Assembly: GCF_014851395.1 (NCBI RefSeq)
Contig: NW_024040707.1
Coordinates: forward strand, 7,042,187 to 7,106,186
DNA length: 64,000 nucleotides
From: Micropterus salmoides
Taxonomy: Eukaryota > Chordata > Actinopteri > Centrarchiformes > Centrarchidae
Direction of reading: 5' to 3'
The notes beneath the pieces are model-generated. The model ran no database searches, was not told the origin of the DNA, and saw only the letters and a program-made list of their open reading frames with translations. This document shows, one piece after another, positions 48,290 to 61,000 of the stretch (position 1 is the stretch's first letter; each line of letters begins with the position of its first letter). A program made the position numbers and the translations under genes.

Positions 48290-49315
48290 TTACTGTCTGT
48301 AAAACTTTCTAAAATATTTATAAATTGTTGTTAATAACAACTAAACATAAATGATCCTGGCCATTTTAATTAAGGTCAAAAATGTCACACAGCATTTAGT
48401 GTGACGTCATTATATAGAATTTCTCTCAGCACCACCAACTGTAACTGGCTTCCTGCGTCCCTGAGATATAGAATAGATGGCAGAACACACACTACTCATC
48501 AATTTGATTTGATTTGAAAACCAAAAAAAATGTTGTCTCATCTTCACTATATTGCACGTGCCAAGCCTTCTGCACAGCCACAGTGACTGATCCTGTGCTT
48601 ACATCAGTAATGTCAGACCCAAGGCCATTCATAGGAAAATGTGTGTACTTGAGAGAGAGAAGGGGGAGGGATAATCAAAGGATCTGTTCTGGATTGAGAC
48701 ATGGATTTGTCTGAGGGAGGGAGTCTGTGCTAGACTGCTGGGTGAACAAGGTGACTGCGATGAGTCTATCAACCACAGTGGCCAGAACCTTCATTTTGGG
48801 GGTAACCATCCGGCAGCCTTGTCTACCAGATGTAAATTCCTCCACTGTTACGGAACACTTATGCAACTCAAATTATGAATGAGTAAATGAATACGGCACA
48901 TGCTTAAGAAAGGAAAACCGCCTGTGTCCAGACGGCCGAGTTTGCACTTCCGTCTTTTTTTCTCTCTCAGAGAGCCCACTTTTTCCAAGTTCATGCAGTA
49001 TTTTCCATCACTGTAAAAACAGCTCGTTGAGGTAGAGCTGTCTGGGTTAGAGCATTGCCCTAGTCGAGTTTTCCAAGTGTAACATATGTGATTGAGCTTT
49101 TAAATCCAAGCAGTGGAACTTTGATATGGAAATGGTTCATTATATTGTGTCTCATGGAAATCTTTTTTAGGAAATTTCAGGGGGCAAAGAGAAGCATGTA
49201 CTTTTGCCTCCATTCGGGTCTTTTGATCTGCTGTCTTGTATGCCGGGTACATTGTACCTTTCTCCTTTGCATTAACTCTGATTAAACTTTTTATGTATGT
49301 GGAGTAAAGCACTCA
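48290..49315. other. Intergenic DNA
   Basis: Nothing recognised apart from short chance open frames. Confidence 0.5.
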
Positions 49316-49318
49316 TAT

Positions 49319-49435
49319 TCATCCATTTTCTATACCACATCATTTAGAATTGCGGGGGGATGGTTGCCAATCCCAGCATACACAAGGTGAGCAGCAGGGT
49401 ACACCCTGGATGGTTTGCCAGTTAACCTATTAGAT
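49319..49435 (-). repeat. LINE/SINE 3' tail repeat, reverse copy
   Basis: ATCCATTTTCTATACCAC, CGGGGGGATGGTTGCCAATC, CAGGGTACACCCTGGATGG, TTTGCCAGTTAACC: the reverse complement of the family at 26041-26165. Confidence 0.7.
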
Positions 49436-49489
49436 TAAGACGTTAAAAATAACCATCACACTTACAAGGCCTACAAAAATAATCCACTT

Positions 49490-49560
49490 TAAAGGAATAG
49501 TTCGACATTATGGGAAATACACTCGTTTGCTAACTAGCTAGCACCACCTACTATGGGCAG
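49490..49560. repeat. End fragment of MITE-like repeat
   Basis: TTTAAAGGAATAGTTCGACA, TTATGGGAAATACACTCGTT, TGCTAACTAGCTAGC: the terminal sequence of the family at 30547-30905, here without the rest of the element. Confidence 0.55.
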
Positions 49561-49773
49561 TATTTTTTGGGTAACTGCTAACAACAAGTAGAGCTATCTG
49601 TCCATCAGCACACTTCGTAAATCACCAAAAGCTGAGGCAGAGCAGCCAAAGGACATCAGATGGAAAACCAGAAAATATTCTCTCCAAAAAATATGAACCT
49701 GTTAAACCAAAATCAGTTAATAAAGTTATAAAGCTGTGTTTATGTACTGTAATCAGTGAGGCCTAGTCTCATG

Positions 49774-50070
49774 TAACGGTAGCCATCTAGGCTGTCCACT
49801 GGTGACCAATGCTAGGGCCCATGTATTTTAGCCTCCTTGTTAGTTCGTCTGCCTGCTGTACCCAAGGTTGCTGGTTCGAGTCAAGGTCGTGTATAACTTG
49901 GCGCTGTTTACATTGGTGCCGTGACAAAGACAGGAGTGAGATTTAGGGGGGTGAGTGTAATGGTAGCCAGCTAGGCTGTGCAGTGAGTAAGCCTCAATCT
50001 CCAACACCCTAAAAGACGCCCTAGTGACCAACCATGAAGGGCTACTTCGGTGAAGTGTGTGAGTGTGTGA
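49774..50070 (+). repeat. tRNA-like repeat, about 1.5 tandem units
   Basis: Unit 1 starts GTAACGGTAGCCATCTAGGC (49774) and unit 2 starts GTAATGGTAGCCAGCTAGGC (49957), 183 bp apart. Unit 1 contains GTTAGTTCGTCTGCC and GGTTCGAGTC (a pol III B box), so part of it is tRNA-like. Unit 2 is cut off before the tRNA-like part, and unit 1 lacks the AAGCCTCAATCTCCAACACC segment seen in unit 2. It is a tRNA-derived SINE or a tandem repeat with a tRNA-like core; no functional tRNA. Confidence 0.6.
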
Positions 50071-50074
50071 ATGC

Positions 50075-53000
50075 TGGAGGTTTTAAGTTTCCACATCACA
50101 CACAAATAAGACAGTGATTTGGCATGATGATGCTTCCACTTTTTTGTGAAGTCACAAAATTATGCTTATACAGTATTTAAAATGAGCACAGATAAAGGTT
50201 TAGCTATTCAGCAGATTAATGTGAAGACAGCTTTTAGTGTCTAACTCTGCACGTTCTGCACAGCAAAGGTCAGTGTGAATGGATAAAAAAAATGGCTGCT
50301 TTAAATGAGTGCAGCACACAGCAATTTGTGGATTAATGATGAAGCAGAATCATAAAACTGAGATGTTAGACAAGCAGCGCTGTAGCTGCTGAGACCGCTA
50401 CTGGCAGGATTTCAGAGTGGGTGCAGTGCTGGCATGTCATTGTGCAATAAGGAATCTTATTTCCTTCCTGCCACAACTTGAGATCCCTGGAAAACATTTT
50501 CCTTCTTTTTCCGAATTGTACAAATATGAACGAATATGTTCCATCAACATGGAAATTGCATACATCCAAGCTGGATGAAACCTTCTCATTATGTAATAGG
50601 ATTCTGATCGATACTTGAATGTTCGTAGAAAGAATTCACGTGTCTGAAGTCCAGTGGAAAAGTGGTAGAGGAGCTCATGGATTTTTCCCTTTTGAGCACA
50701 GCATTATGAAAACCCATGAAACAATATCACCCCCCTCTTGTTGACACTACTTTCTGTCTTGTCCAGGTTTCCAATTCCATCCTACAGTATTGCATAACTT
50801 TAACATCTTTCTGTATCTATTATCAGCACATATGAATGCAAAAAAGTCAATATTTGGTAGTCAAAACAAAGCGGAACAAACATATTCAGGACTTCAGCTG
50901 AAAGAAAAACTTACTCCCACCCAATGTAACTTCATTCATAACAAAAACTGACTGCTCACCCTCAACAATCACAATAAATCACTTGTTGCACCATTTAAAA
51001 AAATGTATTTAATCCAGTCAGTCTTAAAGTGATTTGGGCGGTTTCGCTCAGTTGTTTTGGGAGGCATTAACCAGTGTCATTAGAGATCATGGGGAGAGGC
51101 AGAGAAACACATCTGCGGCCTTTCTTTAAAAGTCATGGTGCTAAGACAAATCAAAGCATTCCAGACCCACAGAGCTATAAATAGTGCCAGAGGAGGGTGT
51201 GTGTTCATGCTTTGCAATGTTTCTGTTAGGGGCCCATCAGTGCCAAAATCCAATGTTTACACAGAACAATAACAGTGTGTAGTAAACAATTAAGCTGCAC
51301 TAGCTTGTTCATTATTTGGTGTCATTCCAAATCATCCATCAAGCGTTTCTGTTATTCCAAAACAGCTCGCTGCATCTAAGCAGACAAGTTTAATGTGGCA
51401 TATAATCCTAGGAGTATTATGCAAATTTAAGTTATTGCGAGTTAGTTCGTTAGGCCTTCAACCAATCAGATGTTACACAGAAGCAGAACTGACCTCAGGC
51501 CTCAACTGTGCAGCAGCAGTTAAGTGTTTTCTCCAGGAAAAGGCCCAGTGACATCGTTGATGTGGTCATTGTGGCCTGTAGGTTGGATATAGATCCCACA
51601 TGGTTCCATGCTTTCATTTGTATTAACCTCTCCAGTCAGGAGGACCCTGTGACTGTTTGTGGTGTGTTCTGTAGCACATTCATGGTAGTCTCTCTCTCTC
51701 TCTCTTGCACTGTTCCATTGGGAGCAGCATGTAAGATGTTTCCAAGCTGGAAACAAATTCCTGACTTGAAGCGCCAAAGATAAAATGCACCGACCTTGTG
51801 ATAATTAGCCTGGATATGTTATGTAACTGCTGTAAGCTACCTCTTTTAAAGCCTTAAAAACCAAACCTTGTAAAATGCAAAGTAAATTTCTAAACTTCCT
51901 TTGACTGTGATTGGATTGTGGATTTGGCAGTGGACCAGCAGGGGCTCCATAGCTGGCTTCAAGAGAGGAGGAAAGACCACGAATGTTAAGGTTAGCAGGC
52001 AAGCTCTGTTGATTCTGGAGTGGAATTTCACTTCTCATGGGATTGATTAACTTAAATGGTTTCTTTTAATGGTATAACTTACGCATTTGGCCGATGGAAC
52101 AAGAAAAAAAAAGTTGGCCATACACTGAAGTTTTAATTTGAACATGCAGTTCTGAGGTGCCTGACTGCATGTTAAAAAAAGGAAAAGATTTTATGACTGG
52201 GAATCTATTCCAACTCAAACCATCTCTGGGCTCAAACACCATGTGAGCTTCAACACTTTTATAACTTGTAACCTACACGGTTAATTAATCAAATTCCTTC
52301 TAAAAACTTTAGCTCAAACTAAGCGTGGACATTGATTTCAAAGAAAAATGAAGAAATGTTTTCTGTGGAGGTTTACCTTTAATTAGAAGTGATTTCATAG
52401 ATTTTAAGAATTCATTCATTTCTAATAAAGTCAAATACTTTTTTGTGTAACACTAAATTGGCTTTTGGATTTCTGTGTCTGTTTAATTTGAAAGTCTGAG
52501 ACTGTGGATGACCTGAGACATGTAGGATGTGACCATGAGTGAAGGGGAGTGAAAACACAACAGCGTCTCCAGGCATTATGCACTCCCTCCTCTGGTGAGA
52601 GAGTACCAAACACCCAGGCTCCTCAATCCTGCAGGTCCTGTGTATCTGACACCTCATCAGAAACTGGACTGAAGTTGAACACAACCATAATTGTTTTTCC
52701 ATACAAATTGTTTCAGCCCAAATTCAGTTATGAGGGGTGCACTGGGAAAAGAAAAGAATAACAGTTTGTTTCTTTCACAAAAATCTGTTATCTTTTTTAC
52801 TTACTTTTCTTCATCATCAATATTCACTTAAGCAGAAAAAGTGTATTAATCCACAGCTGAAAGTAGTCCCCAACAAATGCACAATATAATCTTTTCTCAG
52901 TAGTTGTGTTAGAAACTACTGTGCCCAGCTGCCTCAGGAAATTTCTGAGCCTTAACTGATGTTTGTAAACTGCTCTTAAATATGTTCTTCTTTACTGAAC

Positions 53001-53180
53001 AGGCTTGGGGCTGAGTGCTAAAAATAAGGGAGGAAAATCAGAATGTATTAAGACACAGAATAACACATTTGGGGTTTTCCTCATATTTGCTGACAATAAG
53101 AAAAATATAAAATAACAGCCAGCCTTATCCTTATGAAACCTCTCCAAATTATTGCAATAATCACATTTAAAAAACAATGG
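50075..53180. other. Intergenic DNA
   Basis: No exon or RNA gene recognised; a (TC)n patch of about 16 bases near 51690. May include a distal part of the atp9a 3' UTR. Confidence 0.5.
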
Positions 53181-53184
53181 CACA

Positions 53185-54930
53185 AGAAAGGAAAACATGA
53201 GATTTATTAATCATCATCACAACATTGACATCAACACAATTCTCCCTTTTTTGTTCTGCTCATTTGAGTGCAATCGACACCATTAAATAAAACATGTTAA
53301 TAAATAAAAAAAATGGGTTATTTACAAGCAACCAAATCATCGAAAGCAAATTTATCTTTTGCAATTCTATTACAACATAAAAATATAATAATCAGTTGTA
53401 AAAAACAAAATTATGTGCAAAACAGCTTGTTGAATTCTATGGGGATTAAAAGTATTATTTTAACATATTTTTGAAATGATTATGGCACCCTTAACGACAC
53501 ATTAAGATTCATCAAGTCACATGAGAAAAGTTTTTTTTTTACAACTTAATTGAAATAATATTTTGAATTGATTTGAAATAATGTGTGTTGAAATGTTAGT
53601 TGCTGATTATTTATTTCTCCCCCATCATACCACTAGTGAAATGAAATACGAGGAGTGTAGTATCATATCAGTTTTTTCTCTCAATGTGCAGTGGTAATAC
53701 TTATTGACAATATTCACATTGTGTTTGACTGAGGAGAGGTGATTTCATCCCTTTTTTCTTTTACAGCTGAACTATGGAAGTTAGTAGAAGTGAGGGGTCC
53801 CTGGATTAGACGACATGAAAGGGGGCAGCTGGACACCGGTCACCGGGGTATTTTCAGTTATGGCTTTAGGTCACTGTTACAGTGAGTCATCATGCAATGC
53901 TGAAGCGTGGCCGGTGCTGGCGTGCCGAGCAGCCACATAAGAGGCTCCACATTCCCCTGCGGACACACAGACTGTTCGGAGCCCCGGCGGAAGGTTTCGG
54001 CTGCAAATAACCAACACTCCTTTGTGGCTGTTTTGACCGCGCTCCACAAACACTAACAACTCTGGGTCCATACAAAGAAACAAAGACAGATTTAACATCA
54101 GACACCACAGGTCATGCTAAAATAAACAACCACACCACCTCCGCCGTGTCGGGCAGTAGCATCGTGGTGACGCATAAACAAATACACAAACTTGCAGACG
54201 TGTGTTTTATGCAAAGTCTAGCCAGTAAACTTTTTTTTTTACCATATAATTCTCAAACTCCATTTAGAAATCAATGTTTAAGGAGAGTGTGAATCAAGTC
54301 CTGAGTGACAATGCTGCGTCAATTTCAGTGTCTAACAATAAAAACGGCTTTACTATTTCGGATGGAACTGGAAATTAGAGAAAATTTGTTTCCAGCCCAA
54401 GTGACACATCTACAGAACTAAGTGAGAGATATCCAACTTTCCCAGATACTTTCCTTGTTGTGATTTTTGACATCCTAATACAAACTGGACCTGCATAATT
54501 TACTGAACTGATTTTGTGCCTTATTGTGTTACATATAGTCTAAATAGCAGCGCGTTATTACATTACATATGTACATTTCTGTTCAGGAAGTCTTGATATT
54601 CATAATTCTGAGGATAGCTGACAACAAATAAATCAGTTTAACTAACTCAACCTACGACTCACTGCAGTTGTTCTCAACATAGGGAAATCATCAGTTAGTC
54701 TTTGCATCAAACACGTGTAGCAAGTAACACTGCTTTTTAATACAAACTCTCCCTCTCAGCAAACAGCCTGTCCATGACAAATGTCACATTTTTAAGTCAA
54801 ACTTCAAGAAATTAAAGGGAATGAATCCATGTATAATTCTCCGGTCCAAGCGCAGGCTCTGCTGGATGAAGACAGGAGGATGTCTTTCCGTCTTCCTGCA
54901 GTAAATGAAGCTGGATGCTCGTCTTAGTCT
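53185..54930 (-). other. atp9a: atp9a 3' UTR (predicted)
   Basis: About 1.75 kb between the atp9a stop (54931-54933) and a minus-strand AATAAA at 53203-53208. The distal 500 bp is AT-rich and free of interspersed repeats. A second AATAAA near 53618 could end a shorter transcript. Boundaries are inferred from the signals only. Confidence 0.5.
53203..53208 (-). promoter_or_regulatory. atp9a: Candidate atp9a polyadenylation signal
   Basis: AATAAA on the minus strand followed, in the direction of transcription, by a U-rich stretch (TTGTGCCATTGTTTTTT). Confidence 0.4.
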
Positions 54931-55067
54931 TTAAGAGGTCAACTTGGAGTAGCTGGGAGGGGAGAAGCGTCTGCGAAGGTACTTGAGGATGTAAAGGGGC
55001 AGACAGCTCACCAGCGTGATGACAGTCACCTTCCACAGGAATGATACTGTGGTGATGAAGTATACGT
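54931..55067 (-). CDS. atp9a: atp9a last coding exon (M10 and C-terminus)
   Basis: Acceptor CTATGCCAG, then DVYFITTVSFLWKV, TLVSCLPLYILKYLRRR and FSPPSYSKLTS, stop TAA at 54931-54933. It holds the last membrane segment and a short basic cytosolic tail typical of ATP9 proteins. Confidence 0.95.
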
Positions 55068-58000
55068 CTGGCATAGATGAAGAATCATCAGTCAGAATGA
55101 GGTTGCAGGACACAGACATATATTCCTAAGTGTGGCAAAAGTAATTCCTTCATGTAATTTTTCAACAGTAGTCAGTTTTATCATAACTATAGCTCAACTA
55201 ATTTCTTGTTAAATAATCAAGTCATGTAAAATGTTGGTAATGGTACTGGCTTTGTTGTGTTATTTGGTATAAACCAGTCTGACAACTGCTTTAACTGTTG
55301 ATGATCCAAACTACAATACAATAACTGACTCCCCACTGACAAAATCTTTCTGAGGTGGAACCATATCAGTCCTTGTATGCAGGAGATAGAAAATAAACCT
55401 ATTACAGTTTCAAACAAATTTCCTTGGAAAATGTTCAATAAAATGTGCAAACTGCACAACAGAAGAATAGCCTTTAAAATCTATTCCAGACCGACTTCAA
55501 GAGGCAAGAAAAGTGTCCCAAAAGGGTACACATGACCACATGCCAGTCATGACCCTCAGTGGTCGAGTTTGTAGGCTGAAAATGGAACTCCACACCCCAC
55601 ATAAAGCTGAAAATAATGGCTCGGAAGGCTCTCGGTTAGAGTATTGTATATGTCACAAGTCTTAAAAGGCACAACTAAAATTGGCTTATTTTTTTGCAAG
55701 CTCAAGTAAATAAATGTCCAACAGTCTGGCAACATGCAGGCTGTAACATAATAACATAAACACTAACAATACAATCTTAATTCTGGTATAAAAGTTTATA
55801 CTTCAGACTTCTTAACAGCTTTTAATCTGTTTCTATCTTTACTATGATAAACACATGAACCTTGGCAGTCCTCAGGAAACAGGACTGTTGGTATTTCCTC
55901 TTTGATACTACGGTATGCCTGAGCCTCGTCCACACCAGGACAATTTCTCACCTTTAACCTTCCTCATATCCAGCATACCACAGCTTATTGTACACCAGAG
56001 GCATAATATGAATAAGCAAGTCCCTCTTACTGCTGAATGCTGACGTACTATTTCAAGGTCAGCAAAAGCACAACAACATCAATCAGGGTGCGGTGAAATG
56101 AACGCAGACTGCATTTGTTTTCTTGTCTCAATGAAATACACTGTCATAGGCTCCGCGTCACCTTCTCTGTGGGTGAAACATGGGTGTATGTGTATGTGCG
56201 TTTGTGTTCACTCACCTATGAACTCGTGCAGGAAGACGAGTGAGGCAACATAACAGGCCAGGCTAAGGATTTCGCCGACTATCATGAGCCAGTGCCATGT
56301 CTGTATGGTCAGGGCCACCATCAGCAGCTCAGTCAGGATAAGAGAGGTGAAGGAAATGGCAACGATATGGACGAACTCTGACTCGAAGAGCAGCAATGCC
56401 CCGTACATGATGATGCTCCCTGTGGAGATAAAAGAGACCAACACTTCTCAAGAATAAACAGCAACATTTACTTGGCATTACAGTCAATCTTTAGTGTGAA
56501 AAAGATTTATCAAAGAGTGACTGAAATATTATCCCACAGGATCAGAACTACATATTCCAATTTTCCTCATGCTGTTATGATAATGGGGTGGGCATGTCCA
56601 TAGCAGAGATTGGTCCAAGGATTGGGTCTAACATGAGTGGTGAACACAAACTAGATTAGTGGTTCTCAAACTTTTTCTGTCACACCCTCCTTCAGAAGCC
56701 AAAAAAAAGTGGATGCCCCCACACCCCAGCACAATTGGATTTAATTTGTATCAATCATTAACAATAATGGCGATGGAAATAAACAAGATTCAGCAAAATA
56801 GCCTTGCTAGCATCAGACCACTTTTGTTTGTTTATGTCACCACATGAATCATATTAATGCAATTTTAGGTCTGCTAAACATCCACGACCTCCCTGAAGTG
56901 GCTCTATGCCCCGCTAGTTTGACAACCACTGGACTAGAGTAAATGAGAGGACTGTGTTGCTAGCTAGCGTACCCGAAAACACTTGTAGCTACTGAAGCAG
57001 TGAGCAAGAGCCTTTTCAGCTAGCTACTTTCATCACCTTTTATCATAGCTAGCTAACTTTGTTAGTTGCTGCAACATGAGTTTATATAGTGATGCTACAG
57101 CAGTATGCAGTACAGTATATGGATGATTAACATTACGTGCAGTAGTTTGATAAAAGTTTACTGCAGCTAGGTAGGTAGCTGAAAAGGTTGCTGCTCAGTG
57201 TATTAAGCTACCAGTGTTTTTAAGTAAATTATGTAGTCACATGGTCCTCTCAATTGCTTCACTGATGTTAAACAAACACACACACACACCTCGGACCAAT
57301 CCCTGGACACACATGGACATGCCCAGCTCATGATGATATAGGTCTAAGCATGAGGAAAGTGGGAATTGTTGCTTGGAGGGGGGGGGGGGGGGGGACCTGG
57401 AATAAATAAATCATTAATTGTTTGCCAACACCAAAAAAATAGAAAGGAAACAAGATAGCTAGTGAAAGATACACAGAGGAGTAAAACAAATAAAGTTCAA
57501 GTTTATTTTATCATATTGAAGTTTCTTTAAAAAAATCTTCTACCTGTCACAGAAACAATTTTGTACCTGAAATCATTTCATCACCTCGAGCATACAAAGA
57601 GAAGGTACAGTAGAGGAAACTGTGAGTAAAGTGATACAGAGCAGTGGTGTGGAAACCAGCCCTCATTACTTCGAAATTTTATAAATACAGTAGCTTAAGA
57701 TCAGTAGTAACATGGAACATTCATGGTTTGACTGAAATATAAAAAGGTTTCGGGGCGTAGCTTATGATGCTCCTGTAAATGCCTTTTCACTGTAAATGGA
57801 CCGTGTCGGAAAGTTACCTCAGGCTTTTTGACAAAGGCTGCACACAGAAATAAACACCACTACAAATTAAGAAGAAATTGTGTGGGCTGTTCAGCAGTAA
57901 CATGTCACGAAACAACGCAAGATAACTTCTTTTATTTTAGTCAGGATTTGATTTGTTAGCCTTTATCCTGTTGTCTGATCTGGTGCCTTATACATCTGCA

Positions 58001-61000
58001 AAACGACTAGACAGAAATGTCTGTACTGTTTGAATGCTCCAAAATAATGACTATCTACTGTGTATAAAACAATGTTTTTCACTGTATGTTGACCATACAG
58101 CACAGTTTATGTGTACTGTTGTTTTTTTATTTAGGTTATTATAAGTATCTCTCTTCCTACAGCAGCATTTATGGACTATGATTAACAGCAGTTTGTTTAA
58201 ACTATTCCTTACCTTGATAGATACTTATTAAGACCCATATTAGAAATGTCTTGAAAGATAGTGGTCGACCCTGTGGAAAGAAAGAAGACATCATATTCGC
58301 AGTTTCATACGTGGTACTGAATATCATATTTGGCTGCAAAGTAACAGTCAGCGTAAACATACCTTCAAGAGATCTTTGTACAATTCTGGGTATAACATTG
58401 CAACCTCGGACTTGACATCTTTGTCCAACACCAGGGAGAAGACTGGGAACATGGTGTAGATAGTGGAGTAGCTGAAACAGAGAAATTCATGTCACCTCAG
58501 TGAGGGGAATATGCTCCCGATAAAATAGCAAATGGACAAGACATTTCACACATGTCAGTGTTTGATTCAGCAGTGAAATGCATCAGTCCAGAAGTCAATA
58601 CTTTCATATTTTCCCCTTCTCACATTTCAACAGTGCTTTAACACAGAGGAAATGCCAGGGAAACAAGGCAGCCAAATGCTCTCTTGATAAGTCATCGCCA
58701 TTCAGAGTTTGTATCTCACCCAATAATCAGGAATCCTTGGTAGAGTGGGACTGAAGCAAAATAGAAAACAGAGGAGAAGACCGCCTATGGAAATAGAAAA
58801 AGAAGACCCAGGAAGGTCAGTGAGCCATCATTTATTCTTCTTTTCATATTAATAATCAAATGGAATCACAGATGATAATGGAATAAAACCCGGAGCATCA
58901 ATTGCTAAAATGCAACACAGCAATAATCCTCATTCTGCCGTGGCGCAACTGCCGGAGAAAATCAAACTTCACTGACTAATTCTAGCATGCGTCTTCAACA
59001 TATGGATGTTGCCAATATTGAGCAACTAGTTAGCCTGCCATCCAGGCAGTCCCAAACCAGACAGGTCACAGCTGTGGCTGTGGTTGGTGTTAATGTGAGG
59101 CATGTGGAGGAGGGCCTCCCTAAAACCCCAAAGTCCATGATGCAGTGAGTCACGGGCTGTCCCTCCGTGGCAGGGGCTGAGGTTGGACTGGGGATGGTGT
59201 TGAGTGTGTGTGGTGGTGCGGGGGGATGCTGAGAAGGGCACAAGTAGCCCACTCCTCTGAGTCATCATTCACCCCACCCTTCCATGACCGCCCCTGCCCT
59301 GCACCAATCATTTGCTCCTCACATTTAGATTTTAGGTGTTGTCCTGTCCAAAGTTGGGATGGGAAACATTCTTTTTTAGACATATTTCAGTATTTTATGA
59401 TTGCTTTGCTCAATGTTTCAATGTACCAACTCTGCAAGGACAGCACAGAAATTTGAGTGGAAAGGAAAAAACAAAAAAACCCTGCAATTTCTTTCCTTTC
59501 GAATCCTATCAAAATGTTCCGATGCATCGAGTGTCAGTTACAGCAGTGTGAATTGTGGTTTAATGTTACATGATTTCCAGCATTACTGTAGCTTACTGTA
59601 TTTTAGATGATTAAACTTACAAGTGATCAAAATATCTAAGGTTTGGTGTCTTGAATAAAAAACAAACTTTATGGTTGATACTAAACACAAAAAAGCAAAG
59701 TGATGCAGTGAAGCAAAATCTCAGTCATTACTTAGTCTTGTATGAATGTGGGGTTTACTATTAAGTCTAAAGTCTAACTTTGAATATTTTACATCTGTTT
59801 TTACACTCACTGGCCACTTTATTAGATATAACTGTTCAACTGGTTGTTAACACAAATAGCTAATCAGCCAAAAAACATGGCAGCAACTCACTGCATTTAG
59901 GCATGTAGACGTGGTCAAGATAACTTGCTAAAGTTCAAACCGAGCATCAGAATTGGGAAGAAAGGGGATTTAAGTGACTTTGAAAGTGGCATGGTTGTTG
60001 GTGCCAGACGGGCTGGTCTGAATATATCAGAAACTGATGATCTACTTTTCAGTCACAACCATCTCTAGGGTTTACAGAGAATTGTCCGAAAAAGAAAAAA
60101 ATATCCAGTGAGCGGCGGTTGTGTGGATGAAAATGTCTTGATGTCAGAGGAGAATGGGCAGACTGGTTTGAGATGACAGAAAGGCAACAGTAACTCAAAT
60201 AACCACTCGTTATAACCAAGGTATGCAGAATATCATCTCTGAATTGAAGCCGATGGGCTACAGCAGCAGAAGACCAGGAAACTGAGGCTACAATTTCGCC
60301 CAGGCTCATCAAAATTGGACAACACAATATTAGAAATACGTTGCCTGGTCGGATGAGTCTCGATTTCAGCTGCAACATTCAGATGGTAGGGTCAGAATTT
60401 GGCGTAAACCACACGAAAGTACACAATGTACCACAATGTACCCATCTTCTGCAGGATAATGCACCATGTCACAAAGCTCACATCATCTCAAACTGGTTTC
60501 TTGAACATAACAATGAGTCACTGTACTCCAATGACTTCCACAGTCACCAGATCTCAATCCAATAGAGCACCTTTGGGATGTGGTGGAACGGGAGACTCGC
60601 ATTATGGATGTGTAGCCAACAAATCTGATGGAAGTGCGTGATGCTATCATGTCAATATGGACCAAAGTCTCTGAGGAAAGTTTCCAACACCTTGTTGAAA
60701 GTACGCCATGAAGAATTAAGGCAGTTCGAATGGCAAAAGGGGGTCCAACACAGCACTAGCAAGGTGTACCTAATAATATAATATGTATATTTACAGTAAT
60801 ATAGCATATTTAAAAATGAAAAATTCTAACTTTAAATCATTCCTCACTTCTGCATAAATTGTATTTATTCTTCTAATTTCTATTTTATAATCATGAGGAA
60901 ATCACCACTGCAGACTGCATTTGACAAAAATATTTGCGATTCTAAAATGCAACAGTAATTAAAATGTATGTATTAACTGTTTGATACTTTGATTACCTTA

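Noticed and set aside
49850..49900. Functional tRNA gene
   Set aside because: A B-box sequence is present but no complete cloverleaf with a paired acceptor stem can be drawn, and the segment is part of a repeated unit.
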